DNA from: Didymodactylos carnosus | Taxonomy: Eukaryota > Rotifera > Eurotatoria > Philodinida > Philodinidae | DNA length: 64,000 nucleotides | Reading direction: 5' to 3' | NCBI GenBank assembly: GCA_905250885.1 | Contig: CAJNOQ010000012.1 | Coordinates: 1-64,000 of the forward strand | Shown here: positions 39,301 to 59,237 of the stretch, piece after piece | Layout: each line of letters begins with the position of its first letter | How positions within the stretch are numbered: the stretch's first letter is position 1 | The notes under the pieces: generated by a model | What the model saw: only the letters and a program-made list of their open reading frames with translations | What the model was told of the DNA's origin: nothing | The model's database searches: none | Made by a program: the position numbers and the translations under genes

Positions 39301-40795
39301 ATTTTCTTCGAATAACTTAGAAATTTTTCTCTTGAACGACTATACAAGTCATCGAAGCTTGTCTCGAAGAAGTAGTCTTAGCCTACAGATTAGTATTAGT
39401 GACCGTATCAGGCTTTTGAGACCGGTGCTAAGAACAGTTCCATGGTTCAAAGGAACTAAAAATTAACAAAATTAGAAAATCATATTTATAAGTTCAAAAT
39501 CAAATATAATGAAATTCGACAAATGTCGTTCGAAAAAGTGGCCAAGAGAAGAGCACTTTCAAAAGCGATCTCTTATGGCGCTGATCCTATTTGTAGCGAT
39601 CTTTATTTGGTTTACTTTTCAAGTGACCACTGGAGAACGCTTTGCAAGTGGTTTTCTTTAAAGCACTTTTCAAAGTGTCTTCCAGTCAAACACTTCAAAA
39701 GCACGGTAAAACAAGACCGCTACAAATAGGATCAGCACCACCAGAGAGTGCTTTCTTTTTTACAGTGTGCTGGACAGGTAATCCGCGATCTGTTCTTGGA
39801 AGAGTCATTGTCTTGATCAGAGAATCAAGGAGTATCCTTTTTACATTGCAATAACCTGGTCACTACCCTGAGCAGACCATCTGATCCTTCACTAGAGTTT
39901 CTGTTGATCAGATAAGACCAAGCAGAAGTATATATGTTCTTACTACAGTACAAGAACAAAAGTTTATATCTACTTCAGACAATATGTACACCGCTGGTAT
40001 AAAAAAAGCTCACGTTCACCGGTGCTTTAGCGTTCACGTTCAAGGAACGAAACGTGAACTTTTGCAGGCCTAGTATGCACAGAAGAACAGATTGTACTTC
40101 ACTAAAAGTAGTCGGATACTAAACGTGCAGAAGTTTGTACAAAAACTTACACTCTGATCATCTTTTTTAACACTTCGACTTCTAACTTCTAATGGTTTTT
40201 GTTCACTTTGATATTGTGGATAAGTTTTTGTGTTCATATTTCTATCCTGATGTTGATTCTGCTTTGCATTTTCATAATTGTCTAAGATGTAATTATTTTC
40301 ATCGTATTTTCGATTCATTTGTTGTCCCGTCAAAGGATCATACTTTATATCATTTTCTCGATAGAGAATATTTCTTTGTGATGGGAATAACATACTTGAA
40401 TCGTGATTCTGATGAAATTGTTCCATTTCGTATGTATTTCTCCGTTGATCAAATTGCTGCTGTTGCTGAGGATAATATTCTGTACTGTGTACATGATTTT
40501 CGTCGAAAATAATTGTCTCGGATCTATTTGGATAAAATTGAGACATACGTTGACCTAATAATTTCTGTTGTGGAGGATGAACATTGTTCGATCTTGACAA
40601 TGGACGACGTTGTTGGTTTCCGTTTGTATTTAATGATGGTAGTACTGTATTCATTTGTTGTTGGTTACGTATTCTTGACACTGGCTCATTATTTCTAAAT
40701 GGTGAGGCGTTGCTTTTACGGTTTTGCAACTGATTGGGTGTACGTCGAGTCAAATCTCGAGGCTTATTCGATAATCGTTGATTTAGTTGTGCCAT
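33303..40795 (-). CDS. 24-exon protein of unknown function
   Basis: Joining 24 short exons from 40795 down to 33303 gives about 911 residues. Exon 1 (40795-40151) is Gln/Asn/Arg-rich and disordered. Exons 2-13 (38473 to 35269) encode a charged linker with an acidic DDDDDE run, a helical stretch (IEDHIHKLRLRLIN) and short motifs such as FFFTSGTPISLLER and RILPLSLPENAEHTIRLP. Exons 17-24 (about 34606-33303) form a compact all-helical C-terminal domain of about 250 residues. Frames and phases agree at every join except the start of exon 17, where no AG acceptor fits. Introns are mostly 50-150 bp; intron 1 is 1.9 kb because a repeat element sits in it. A disordered N-terminus plus helical C-terminal domain suits a cytoskeletal or centrosomal scaffold, but I recognise no family. 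Exon 2 begins with ATG and could be a second start. Confidence 0.75.
38955..39768. repeat. TIR element with AAAGTG-rich arms and inserted core
   Basis: Outer ends are inverted: CACTGTAAAAAATAAAGTGC near 38956 and the reverse of it, ending TTTTTTACAGTG, near 39768. Both arms are packed with degenerate AAAGTG/CACTTT motifs. The right arm has its own hairpin, GCTGATCCTATTTGTAGCG at about 39580 against CGCTACAAATAGGATCAGC at about 39718. In the middle, 39244-39527, lies a segment with none of these motifs that recurs elsewhere in the window. No protein is encoded. It sits in intron 1 of the 24-exon gene. Confidence 0.8.
39244..39527 (+). repeat. dispersed ~280-bp repeat core, copy 1
   Basis: Starts TGACAAGTCATTCACCTC and ends near ATAATGAAATT. 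It matches 47045-47323 in the same orientation over its whole length with scattered differences, for example shared CACTGATTTTCTTCGAATA-like and GATCGAAGCTTGTCT-like stretches. Its own mechanism of movement is not visible; no long terminal inverted repeats were seen. Confidence 0.8.
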
Positions 40796-43082
40796 ATGAA
40801 CGTTATTTTTTGGGTTAATTCATAATCTGTAACATGTCGCAATGAATCTTTATAAAACTAACAAATCTTTTTCCTTTCAACCAGTACCAGTCGAGTGCTA
40901 ATTGTTTGATTTTTTGAAACAACAAACAAGAGAATAAAATAATAATACGTATAAGAAAAGGAATAATATAGAGGTGAAAGAAAACACCATTTAGACGAAC
41001 AAAAAGAACTTGCGATTATTGACTTAAAAAAAGAATGACCATCTCTATCTGAAAGTAAATTGATCTAATGATTTTATGAAATAAACATGTAGTCAATAAA
41101 AATACTTGAAGAGTTACAAACATTAAAAGTTCAACTCGTTGCAAGAAAGTACTACTCGTCGTTAAAATTCTTCACATTTTGCTATTCATAACTGTTTTCA
41201 ATAGAGAAGCCATATATTCGTTCTCAAAGAGAAAATCGACTTTTCTACTAAATAAAACAATCGCGATTTGCGAGACTTTAGTCTCTCAGTATATACAAGC
41301 ACCCCATAGGATCTCACTAAGCGCATCTCGTGACGAGTTATGTAGCTATATTATTTGAAAAAGATTATGCCCGATTTACTGCCAAAGTAGTAACTGTCTA
41401 CCTTAGTAATACAATGCGTGCGACCACAAGCACCGCATGTATCTTTAGTTTTCACGTTTTCCTAGCAAAGTATCGTCATAAATCGATGGGTCATCAAAAC
41501 CGCACATTCCTTCAAAAGAATTATAGATCCTCACCATCACAATATATGATCTAGACACACTTGAAAGGCTACTGAATGAAATCAACGTAGAAAAAATTTG
41601 TTTTCCCTAGGGTGAACACTGCTTACGATAAATGTGATAATGATGATGGTGAGCGCATGATAAATGTTAGTCGTGCCGACGTTTTTTGAGGAAAGAACAT
41701 ATTTCTGCGAAAAAATCAAGTCTTTTTTTCACAGGTGACGAATGTTTCCTTTTTCTAGTCCGAGTCATTTTATCGTAGGTCCCAAGTCTAAATCAAATCA
41801 TATTTCACATAAATTTAACATAAAACATTACAGCAAATGCTTGTTTCATCTCAGATGTGTCAAAATAGATAAATTTTGGATGTTAATGATGAATGAGGTG
41901 GTCGCATTAAAAACCACTACATGAAAATTCTTTTTATAGGAGTGGATGTAGTCGAAATTGAACGATATTTCATTGCTATTTGATGTAGAATAGTATAAAC
42001 ATTAAATCTGAAAAATTAATTGCGAAACCGACAATGTAGAATCGATTAATAAGAATTTAAATTAATAAGAAATGATCTATTCTGTACATGGAACGCGTTA
42101 ATAATCATTAAATTTATCGACAACATACAGTGAATTTTTCGGGAAAAATCGGGTTTTTATTAACTAAAATTAACTAAAATTTATAAAAACTCGATTTTCT
42201 GTTCTGGTAGAAAAAAACCATTTTAGAAAGATTTTTCTGTTACGAATCGACGAGAGAAATAGAATAAAGCAAGATATGCTCCTCCTTATTGATGAAAAGA
42301 TATAATGAAAAAGTGAGACTGAACATACTTAAGGAAGCAATTTTAGCGCAAAGGGTGACATCTACAACAAATATTCTGCTGTCAGACATTTCTTTTAGCA
42401 ATTTTTTAACATGGGATACTCTTTCCAGATGGAAGAGCTGACGAAATGAATCACAATTAACAGATTCGTTCTGGATGGCCCAGCAACAGTTTAAAAGCAT
42501 TACGTGTATGGCGAATAATTTGTTTTAAACAACTGCCGAACTACAAACTAAAGTTTAAAAACCGCTTTCTGCCAAATTTCTTAAGCAATGAACGGCGGAG
42601 AAATAAATAGTCGCTATTTTATCTTACATCTTGGAGTTCTTCACGGTACGAGACATTTCTGAAGCGAAATTAACTCTGAAAGCTTTTTGCTAGTATATTC
42701 TCTATCTAAAAACGGGCGAACGAGCAGAGACGGACGTAGCCAAACAATTTGTCCTCATAAGCAGCCTTATTATCCTCTATTTAGCCTTCTTACCCTGCTT
42801 TATTTAACCCTAAATCTGCCCAATCTTAATCTAAACTATTTTTCGCTTCATTTAACTTTTATAGTTTGCACTAGACTATAAACGTCCAAAACGCCTTTTC
42901 ATTCGTGGCCTAAAGCTAATTTATGCTATTTTACTAAAATACTCATCCACAAGAATTCTTCTTAGAAGAATCTTCTGTCTTTTCCGTATGTGTGAATTGT
43001 ATGACTCACTTTTTAGCTCCAATGTGTATTTTTGCTAAAAAGGATACCAGATCGACCTTGAACAGATTTATCTTTATTCTAG
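40796..43082. other. intergenic region between divergent genes
   Basis: About 2.3 kb between the start of the 24-exon gene (-) and the BAG1-like gene (+). It should hold both promoters and the missing first exon of the BAG1-like gene, which I could not place. Frames at 41330-41554, 42240-42500 and 42687-42881 are short and without domains. A short tandem AATTAACTAA repeat lies near 42160-42180. Confidence 0.55.
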
Positions 43083-44129
43083 GATCTGATCGTTATGAAG
43101 TTCATTTGCATATGGAACGTGAACCTCTGGTTCGAGATCTACAAGAAGAATTGGAAAAAAAAGCGCGTGTGATGGTTGCAAATCAGAAGTTGATGTTTCG
43201 AGGTAATATGAACTGTTGCGATTTTGTTACATGTGCAGTATTTTGATTTCGTATCTTATAAGGACAACGACTTCATCAATGCCCAGATACATCATTATCT
43301 TCCCTTGGAATTTTTAATGGTAATCAAATTATACTTATTGGCGAAAAGGTATTCTTGCTTTTTTAAAACATTAGTAATCATTGTGCTATAGAAGGTCTTA
43401 AATATTTTTTAATTTGGAGAAAAGTAAATTAACAAAATTAGTGAGGCCGTCACATATACTACTTTTTTTTCTAACGTTGTTAGGATTTAATGTTTTCATG
43501 AATATATTTAGTTAAAAGGTGCTGAAGACACGCATTACGGTCGACTTTTAAGCATTGAAAAAGATGTTCAACTTATTGATGATGTCTTAGAACTTATATG
43601 CAGAGATTTCGAAAAAATTAAAGGGGTATGTAATAATTAAGTTTAGCATATTCCATAGTATAGAAATTGAGTTAGAGATTGGAAAAACATTAGTGATAAA
43701 TTTTACTGTTTAGCGAAAAAGGATATGCTGAAAAAAGAAAGATTTGTTTTGGTAAACAATGTTATTTGCACTACATGGCTGTTTTTTCTATTTGTTTTTA
43801 TTGTTCATTACATTGTGTGTTTTCTCTTCTCAGAATGCCACGAATCCTCGACAGTGCAGTAATTTACTTGTTGATTTACACGCAAGAGCACAACGCTGCA
43901 ATCAAGATTTGAATAAATTCGATCAAGTTGCGAACAATGTAACTGTTGATTCTTCGGAATACGAAGCATTAAGAAAAAAAAATGAAGTTCTTAATCGAAT
44001 TAAAGTAATAACCACACAGAATCATCCATTTTATGATTTTAAGATGTTTGGCTTTTTTAGGATCGATTAGATATTACAAATAATGTATCGTCGGCTATTT
44101 CTACGTATGGTAGTCAAACTCAAAGTTGA
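43083..44129 (+). CDS. BAG1: BAG1-like co-chaperone (5' end missing)
   Basis: Five exons join in phase: 43083-43202, 43263-43348, 43512-43625, 43834-44004 and 44061-44129, about 186 residues from the first acceptor. The first two encode a ubiquitin-like fold (residues 1-68), with VANQKLMFRG, SLSSLGIFNGNQIILIGEK and the same exon break as is usual after the 'LMFRG' strand. The rest is a helical BAG domain, which binds the ATPase domain of Hsp70 and speeds nucleotide exchange; the ubiquitin-like part can dock on the proteasome. The order ubiquitin-like then BAG with the linker ILIGEKLKGAED matches BAG1 rather than other BAG proteins. The first exon must end in phase 1 upstream of 43081. The in-frame ATG at 42992 would read through the acceptor and is less likely the true start. 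Confidence 0.85.
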
Positions 44130-45299
44130 CAGAAATAATTATTCCTCAGGAAATATTTTTACTTTTCATTTGCATAAATGAAAATTTTATGTCACGTTTG
44201 TTTTATTTAAACATTTTTTTATTTCGTTTTTTTTACTAATTAAAAAATCCCTATCAACATATCACGGTGTATATAGTACTTTATGACAGCAATTTTTGTT
44301 ATAGATCTGCAGAAAACTGTAGAATGATAAACAATGATGATGAATTTCAATGATGAACAAATGAGGACCCTTGTTGTATAAAACGGCTAAATATTTTCTC
44401 TAAATTCTATATTTTTGTTCTCTATTATTTTTTGACACCCCTCTGCTTCTTTACCTCACCTTTTCTCAATTTCTGTTTCTCCTTCGCTCTCTTACTTCCC
44501 TCTGCGCACGTACACGTCATCTCGTGTTCTATAATAGGAAAGAAACAGAATATATTCGAATTCAATCAAGCGCAACAATACACGAATATGCACTTATATT
44601 TGATAGTGGTGAATATATCATGTACGCACATGAGATCCCACTCGTTCAAGGTCTAAACAGACTTGACTGTCTAATTAAAGTTTATTCTTTGTCAACGAAG
44701 GTGACTAGTATCAGTTTTGTGATGGTAAAATTATTTTGAAAATAATAATATCACTCAGTTTCGTTAATTTAATTTCATTGAAAAGGTGAGAAAAAAAACC
44801 TAGTATGCCTTATTGTCATATGATATCAAAAAGACGGTCGTGGGCACTGGTACTATTGCTGTCCACGTCTGTAGCAAATTCCATTTCTTACACTTGAAGA
44901 TATAATTATGATAAATATCTCAAACCATTCCATGATACAATACAAAAAACCCAGTTTCAATACTATTATTTTAAAGTAGGAAGTGGAATTTAGAGTATTG
45001 ATTTGTTCATAGTTATATCGCGCATCACAATGGCGTACGTGTTAGAACGACGAGGATTAATTCAGAGTCTTAATTTCATATCATTCGTGTTACTCCGCTT
45101 CGATCCGTTTTCTTGATCGTGACTTTCATTCCTGTGCCTGACCTTGTCATTAAACTATTGCTTTCTTTTATACTTTTTCGGATAAGTTAACAGCAGTTTA
45201 AACTTAGAATAAATCATTTCGTTTTTATGACTTAAATTGAGAGATTACTTTCGATAAATCATGTTCAATGTAGGTTCATAGTTTTCTGATTTGTCAAAA
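44130..45299. other. intergenic spacer
   Basis: About 1.2 kb between the BAG1-like and ankyrin genes on the same strand. Frames at 44432-44656 and 44524-44739 overlap each other, have no domain and no in-phase exon partners that I could find. The promoter of the ankyrin gene should lie in the last few hundred bases. Confidence 0.5.
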
Positions 45300-46555
45300 A
45301 TGGGTTTTGGGGTCTCAAAAGAACAGCTGATATCGAATGCAATTGAAAACCAAGATGTTAGCGAACTACGATTACAAATGAAGGATTTAACTCCTGAACA
45401 ATTACGTCAAATATTTATTCAGTCTGTTCCCGGAGAAGAAAATCAGTGCACTTTACTTCACTACGCAGCATGGCAAGGTAAATATAATTTCAATATAAGA
45501 GAAAAGTACCTCAATATAATAATTGATATTTCAGATAACCCAGATTTGTTAGCTCCACTATTAGAATATGTAACAGATTTAGAGATACGTGATGGTTTTG
45601 GCTGGACACCGTTAATGTCTGCCATTAACCGTGGTAGTCGTGAAAATGTTAAACTATTGTTAGGTCATGGAGCAAGAATTGACTGTGATTTTGCGAAAGG
45701 TTTAACATTAGTGGCTGATGCAATGGCATTTAATGACAAGGGTAATATAGAACAAACTAGCTCATATGCTAATAGTAAATATATTTTTATTTTAGAGTTA
45801 GTTTCACTTTTAATTGAAAACGGTGCTCAAGTCTCCAACAGTAGATCGGAATCAATTGTAGATGGTGAAAATTCGGTCGATTATCCACTATTGCATTATG
45901 CTGTCGACGATGGTCAAGAAGAAATGGTTCGAATTCTAACAGAAAAGGGCAAAGCACCATTGAATACTCCTGATCAATCAGGCTGGTATCCATTACACCT
46001 TGCTTCGGGACATGGTTATCTAGAAATAGTCAAATTACTCGTGAATAAAGGAGCTGATATCAATGTCAAAGTATGTATTTCTGCTTGTTTGTTGGTAAAT
46101 GAGTGTTATAGTCCGATTAAACGAACCTAATATCGATTGAAAGATCAAAAAGTCCACGATCTCTTCGGATCTTCTGGATTCTGTTCGCTCAGTGATGAAT
46201 AATATTTGAATTTTAGGACAAAGATGGAAATACACCTCTGGCCTGGGCACGAAAAATGGAAGCAAGAGAAGTCGAAGCATTTTTGTCGAGTTCAGGTGCT
46301 GTAGCTGACGATAGCTGGCACGGTGAAGAAATAAAGTTAAAAACGTATGAAGAAGCCAATGAAGAAAACACCATCGATAATGTACAACAAAACGGCGGTG
46401 AAAACCATGTAGAAAAAAGTAGTTTTGAAATTGAAATGGAAAGTAAAAGTAATAGTAAACGACAGCCATCAACGATTGATCAAGAGAAATTTACATCATT
46501 CGACGCACTACAAAGAAAACGAAATAATCCAATAGTCAATGAAAAAAAACCTTAA
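45300..46555 (+). CDS. ankyrin-repeat protein, unknown role
   Basis: Four exons, 45300-45477, 45535-45741, 45796-46070 and 46217-46555, give about 332 residues. The ATG at 45300 is the first in frame after the upstream stop. Ankyrin repeats are plain: TLLHYAAWQ at about residue 52, FGWTPLMSAINRGSRENVKL at about 85, YPLLHYAVDDGQEEMVRIL at about 160, SGWYPLHLASGHGYLEIVKL at about 193, and GNTPLAWARKMEAREVEAFL at about 225. The last 90 residues are polar, acidic then basic, and probably unfolded. Ankyrin stacks bind partner proteins; no catalytic domain is present. The layout (helical N-terminus, five to six repeats, disordered tail) does not let me name an orthologue. Confidence 0.88.
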
Positions 46556-46829
46556 ATTAACCTAGTTTGTAAATGTCTTTTTTCTGTTGTACGTGTTCTG
46601 ACTTTCTGATTGATTCCATATATAAAAAGCGAATGTAATAGTATTATTATCAATGAGAGAAGTAAAGTTGCGCTGGTAATATAAACGACTATATCTATAT
46701 ATCTATAAAACGATTGTTAACCAGTGAATAAAAAACGAAAAATTGGATATATAAATCAGAACTCTGCGTGAAAGTATGTATTCCCGACATATTTTGGCTT
46801 CTTCCAGGAATGTAAACCCAGGTCAAACA

Positions 46830-47430
46830 GGACGATGCGTTAACGGGCGGTTAACGGCCAGTTTAGGGTCATCCGAAAAACGACTTTTTAACGGTGTGAA
46901 AACGGCATAAAAACGTTTCGTTAACGTCACAGCAAACTGGCCGTTTCAAGAGCGTCAGCGCACGGTCTAAAAATGGACCGTTTATTGATGTGACTGAGTG
47001 AAGTATATCTATATCGTAAACTGACCGTCTTTAGGCTGTTCTGATGACAAGTCATTCACCTCTTTTATTTCGCTTCCACTACTAGTATAAATGAAACACT
47101 GATTTTCTTCGAATATATATCGAAGTTATAGCTTAGAATCTCCTATATAAGTGATCGAAGCTTGTCTAGAGGGAGTAGCCTTAGTGCTTGGACGTGTACT
47201 AGTAATAGTACCATACTCCTGAGACTGGTAAATCATGGTTCAGAGTAGTCCCAAAAATAGAAAAAAATTCAGAAAAAAATATTTTTCAGTTCATGATCTA
47301 AAATAATGAAATTTGAAATATGTACTGAAAACGGTCTAAACACAGCCCCAATCAAACAGTGTAAAAACGGTGCAAAAACGGCCCGTTAACAGAATATTTA
47401 CCTCACGTTAACGATACCGTTTTCGGTAGC
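46830..47430. repeat. repeat element with AACGG/GTTAACG-rich arms and inserted core
   Basis: The left arm (about 46830-47040) and right arm (about 47330-47430) are studded with degenerate TTAACGG, AAAACGG and CGTTAACG motifs, many of them mutually complementary across the element. Between them, 47045-47323, sits the same core as in the 38.96-39.77-kb element. Exact ends are uncertain: I saw no clean terminal repeat or target duplication. No coding capacity. Confidence 0.65.
47045..47323 (+). repeat. dispersed ~280-bp repeat core, copy 2
   Basis: Second copy of the segment at 39244-39527, same orientation, starting TGACAAGTCATTCACCTC and ending near AATAATGAAATTTGAA. Differences are scattered substitutions and a few short indels, so the copies are not very recent. 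Confidence 0.8.
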
Positions 47431-48725
47431 GTCGGAATCTTCATTTTTTTCCTCAAAATGATAATGTATAGTCCTGAATTATAACTTTATCGTCAACTGT
47501 TCTGTGGTAGTTGAATATTTCTTGAAAATTTTGTATTGGCTTTTCGACAAAAGAAAAATATAGAGCACTCTAGTAATTCATACCGATATGACTCAGTACG
47601 CGAGAAAATTGGTTTGGGCCAAGTTATAAAGTCCAAAAATTAATATTTAATTGACATTCAACATTTTCTTTTGACATACTATGGCTTGACGCACATCTAA
47701 AAAAGCTGTTATACGCATCGTTCGAGAGATGGCGGCAATTCTAATACAATTTTGACTTTTGGGTCTAAAAGAGGCAATGTATCCCATCATATTTTACCCC
47801 GAGTGGACGTAGAATATTTTGCGCTCTTTGAGTGAATCCTAAAGGACACTTTTTGAGTATTTTTAAACGATAATCCCAAGCTCGCTTTTTGTTTTTAACG
47901 CAAACTTTCTGTCTTGAGCCAAAAGCGATCCTACTACGAATAGTTTATCTATCAGTCAATGTCATTTATTAAATATGCAACATAATAGATGAAAAATCAT
48001 TCTTTGAAATAAATTCTCATTTATTATTCGGGATTGGATTATTTCTCGTGAAACATGTTGAGATAACATTATATGCTATTAATCTCAAATAAGAGTCAAA
48101 TATTATATCAGTATTTTATCAATTTATATCATATAACTTGAATTGCGCCTTCAACATATCATTTTATCAATTCGAGCTTGTAACAGATGAAACTAGGTTA
48201 GTTCTAGCTTCATAATCAGGAGAATCGTGCAATAAATGATCTAAATAGAGATCATGGGTGATATGGTTTCTGAAAACAGTGAAGTTATACCTGTTTTATG
48301 GAATCAGATGTTAATCAATCTCAGCTGATTTGATCATGCTTGAAAATTATTCAAACGTACTCATTGCTACTGGCTTTCTAGTTTACGCAATAGAACAAAT
48401 GCAATAAACTTTGACCTGTGCTTCTTATACCGAATTCTTGATAGTTCTTGAATCATCTTTGTGTTTCACGCTCTTGCTTACATATAACTGCAAAAATTTT
48501 CATACTCGAATAATTTTGAAATTTTTCCTTCCTTAGAGCAAAGTTGTTCAACGATGAGTCTATGTCCATATATGATTGTCTGTCTAATTGTTACGGTGTC
48601 ATCTAAGAGAGAAAATGTAAAAAAACTTTCATCATAATATTTTGAAACATTTTGACTCGATTTATTCAAAATGTTGACCAAGATCTTGAGTGCAAGTGTC
48701 AAGAAACCAAGAACTTGGGTACAAC

Positions 48726-49039
48726 ATATCACCGGATCGAAAAATTTTAAAAGCTTGTTCGGTCAAAACCGACTGCAGATTCGTCTTCTCCATGGTTGAT
48801 TATGTGGTACGCGATAACTTCTGGATCGGGGTACTTTAGAAAAAATTTTCGACATCGTTTTGCCTTTGGTCCCATATGGTAACATTTGGAAAAAATTTTG
48901 AGCAAAACCCTGGGAAAAAATTTTTCTAAAGTACCCCGATCCAAAAGTTATTGCGTAACACATAATCAACCATGGAGAAGACAAATCTGCAACCGGTTTC
49001 GACCGAACAAGCTTTTGAAATTTTTCGATTCGGTGATAT
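48726..49039. repeat. foldback (MITE-like) element
   Basis: Arms of about 125 bp with roughly 90% identity face each other around a short centre near 48880. The termini are ATATCACCGGATCGAAAAAT on the left and its near reverse complement ending CGGTGATAT on the right. Shared inner blocks include CTTCTCCATGGTTGATTATG and GATCGGGGTACTTTAGAAAA. I saw no clear target duplication and no coding capacity. It is unrelated to the other foldbacks here. Confidence 0.88.
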
Positions 49040-51665
49040 GGAAGTTTCTCTAGGACTGTAAATATTTAATTATGTTCCCTTTCTCAACAGTTTTTTTATA
49101 AGATAACAATTCTGAAGCCTTGATGGTCGCATGCTAAAATAGAACAAAAAAGTTTAGTCCACTTTTTCTTCTGGATTTCCTTCCTAATACAGCGTTCCCT
49201 AGAAACATCCACTAAGTGATATAGATAGCCCTATCTGTTCTATATCGAGACTACGAGTATCAGCAGTTTTGACAAAGTCTAGTCTTCACGAAGGAAAAAA
49301 CAAATATTTCCCAGTGTAGATAAGGTTAGCTCATTTTTTGAAAAATCATGTTTTTTCAAGATCTTTAACTAAAATTTAACGTTTTTCTTGAAACGTTATT
49401 TTGCAAAATTTTTATCGAAAAAGCGTAGTTTTCAACTGCCGTTGAGTCCAATGGTATCTTTGGCACTCACCTGCTTTTTTCAATGCTTAGAATAATATGC
49501 CTTAAACGTTGTCAATTGACGTCATAAAAAAATTGTCGGATGCGCTTCATTCTGAACAGAAACATGTGAGAGAGAGCAATGTATAGAAATTATATACTGA
49601 ACAGCGTCATCTAGAAAGTCTGTTTGTGAATGGCCGCTATTTAGAATAATCAGAAATCTATGTCAGTTGCTGTTGCGATCAAACTTTTTAGTTAAGATAA
49701 TCTACCGATAAAGTAAGTGTACGGCAGATACTACCGCCAGTATTGCAGATAGAAAAAAAGATAGATTTTTTATTGCAGATTTTCATCAGACTTTGCTAGT
49801 ATACAATCGCGCTCGAGCAGGAAATTATAACATTAACTGTTCTTGCTGATGTATCTAACAACCCGATTTTGTACAGACATCGAATGAACCGTTTATAAAC
49901 TAATTCCAGTTTAAAAACGGTCAGAGGTACAAACTGCATTTTAATGGCAATTTTTTTATGGTAGAACAAATTCATCGGTAGATAACCAACTTTTTGTCAT
50001 TCTGTTTGTTTTTCTAATGTTTTTACCGTTTTCGGTGAAAATGTGACCCTTAGCCAGGTGATCTGGTTCCTTTCAGTTTTAAAAGCAGGTTGTCCTCTAT
50101 TAGTTTTTGTGACATCAGATTACTTTTATAAGTCCTCGAACATATATGTCGAACAATATGTCGTAAGTCTAAAACATGTTTTACTTCACTAACAGTCTTA
50201 ATTTATCTTTCATCAGTGAGTTAACTCTATTCAATAATTAGACGAAACTTCGAATTGAACGTTTCATTCCGTGTCTTTTCTTGCCTTACCCCGTTCGTTA
50301 GTTGTGTCTTATATGCTTTTTTCTGAATGAGCAAAGAATTAAAATTAATTGTTTCAATCGACACATATATTACTCTCTATGTGTTTTGGTGTACCTCCAC
50401 TATCAAACTATTGTGTAAGTGTTTTGATTTTTGGTAGGAAAAAGCGTTAATTTCTCCTCTAACTTTTCCAAGTACTCTGGAACACTAATCTACCTTTATT
50501 TATGTGGTAAGGATCAAGCTCGTGATCTAATTTAGTTGTTTAACGTGTTCTCAATAAGAGTCTGTGGAATATAAGGAATGTTGAGTTCTTTTATTGCCTT
50601 TGTTTATAGAGTTGGTCCAAGACCTTCAGGATTGGGGGAGAGGGTATTCATTTTTCGTTCAGAGCTAATATGAAACTTTTCAGGTATGTCATTTTCCATA
50701 TGAATAAGCAATTGGCAGGATGATGAATTTTTCAATTACTGATGAGGGGGGGGAGGGTATCCGCCAGACCTCTCTCCGCTCGGACCACCTCTGTTTGCTG
50801 CTGGTAAACATGTTGTAAAAAAAAAGTGTAAAAAAATATTTTTCGTTTGAACTGCAGGAGAGGGAATTATTAATTAGCAGACATTGGTACAAAATTCAAG
50901 GGAAAATTCCCCTTACTACTCTGTTTCTATTGCAAGTGTGTATATACCAAACAAAAAGTTAAACTTTTTTTATTCTTCTTTAAAGAGCTTTTTCACCCGC
51001 TTTAAAAGATTTTTTTCTGTCGTCATAAAAAGAAAGCATAAAAAATTGACTCGTGTTTCCTACAAAAAGAGCCTACAACAACAACAATCCTATACACACA
51101 CTTGTTGGCGAAAAAAAAACAACCTGTACTTTCGTACTCTGTTACTTTTTTTTTGTTTCTCTCTCTCTCTATCTTATGTGTGTGTATTTTTGTTGCATAT
51201 GACATCGCTAGTACATAATCAGGTGTGCATCAAAACATATTTAGAATAAGCAACAAAGATAAACCATAAGTAATAGGATAGAACAAAAAAATATATTTTT
51301 TTAGTCATTTATTTTTTATCACAAACACAAAACAAACTTCGAGTCTTTATTTTCATATTTTTGGACATGAAATAATGTTAAATGATGTAATAGTACGTGA
51401 TTTGATTAGGTGTTTATATTAAACGTTTTGTAGATAGTATTATTTTCTATTGTAGATATTATTTAAAGATTAAAGAGCAGACTTATTGATATGCTGACCT
51501 TCACAATTTGCATCTTACAAAGTTCTTATTAATTCTTGAAAGTTTATCGGATTTGAGTATAGTTCTAATGTAATAATAGTTTACTTCCTTCAAATAACGA
51601 AGGATCATTTTATTTAATAAGTCATTAAGTCTCTTTCAGATTATAATGTATATATTTATTTAAAA

Positions 51666-59237
<7,572 letters not shown>

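Larger units (their letters stand above)
46556..51665. other. repeat-rich intergenic region
   Basis: About 5.1 kb between the ankyrin gene and the PI3-kinase. Two repeat elements are listed separately (46830-47430 and 48726-49039). The rest has no supported gene. Frames at 48747-48984 lie on foldback arms, and that at 50884-51249 is Lys/Phe/Ser-rich and without a domain. A purine-rich G run lies near 50745. The last several hundred bases should contain the PI3-kinase promoter and 5' UTR. Confidence 0.55.

Noticed and set aside
38913-39854. Several short frames with Lys/Phe/Ser-rich products
   Set aside because: They fall within the AAAGTG-motif element and follow its repeats; no transposase signature.
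42992-43082. Upstream in-frame extension of the BAG1-like protein from an ATG at 42992
   Set aside because: It would read straight through a good splice acceptor at 43081-43082 and adds sequence unlike the family; an unseen first exon is more likely.
48747-48984. Two overlapping minus-strand frames
   Set aside because: They lie on the arms of a foldback repeat and only reflect its inverted symmetry.
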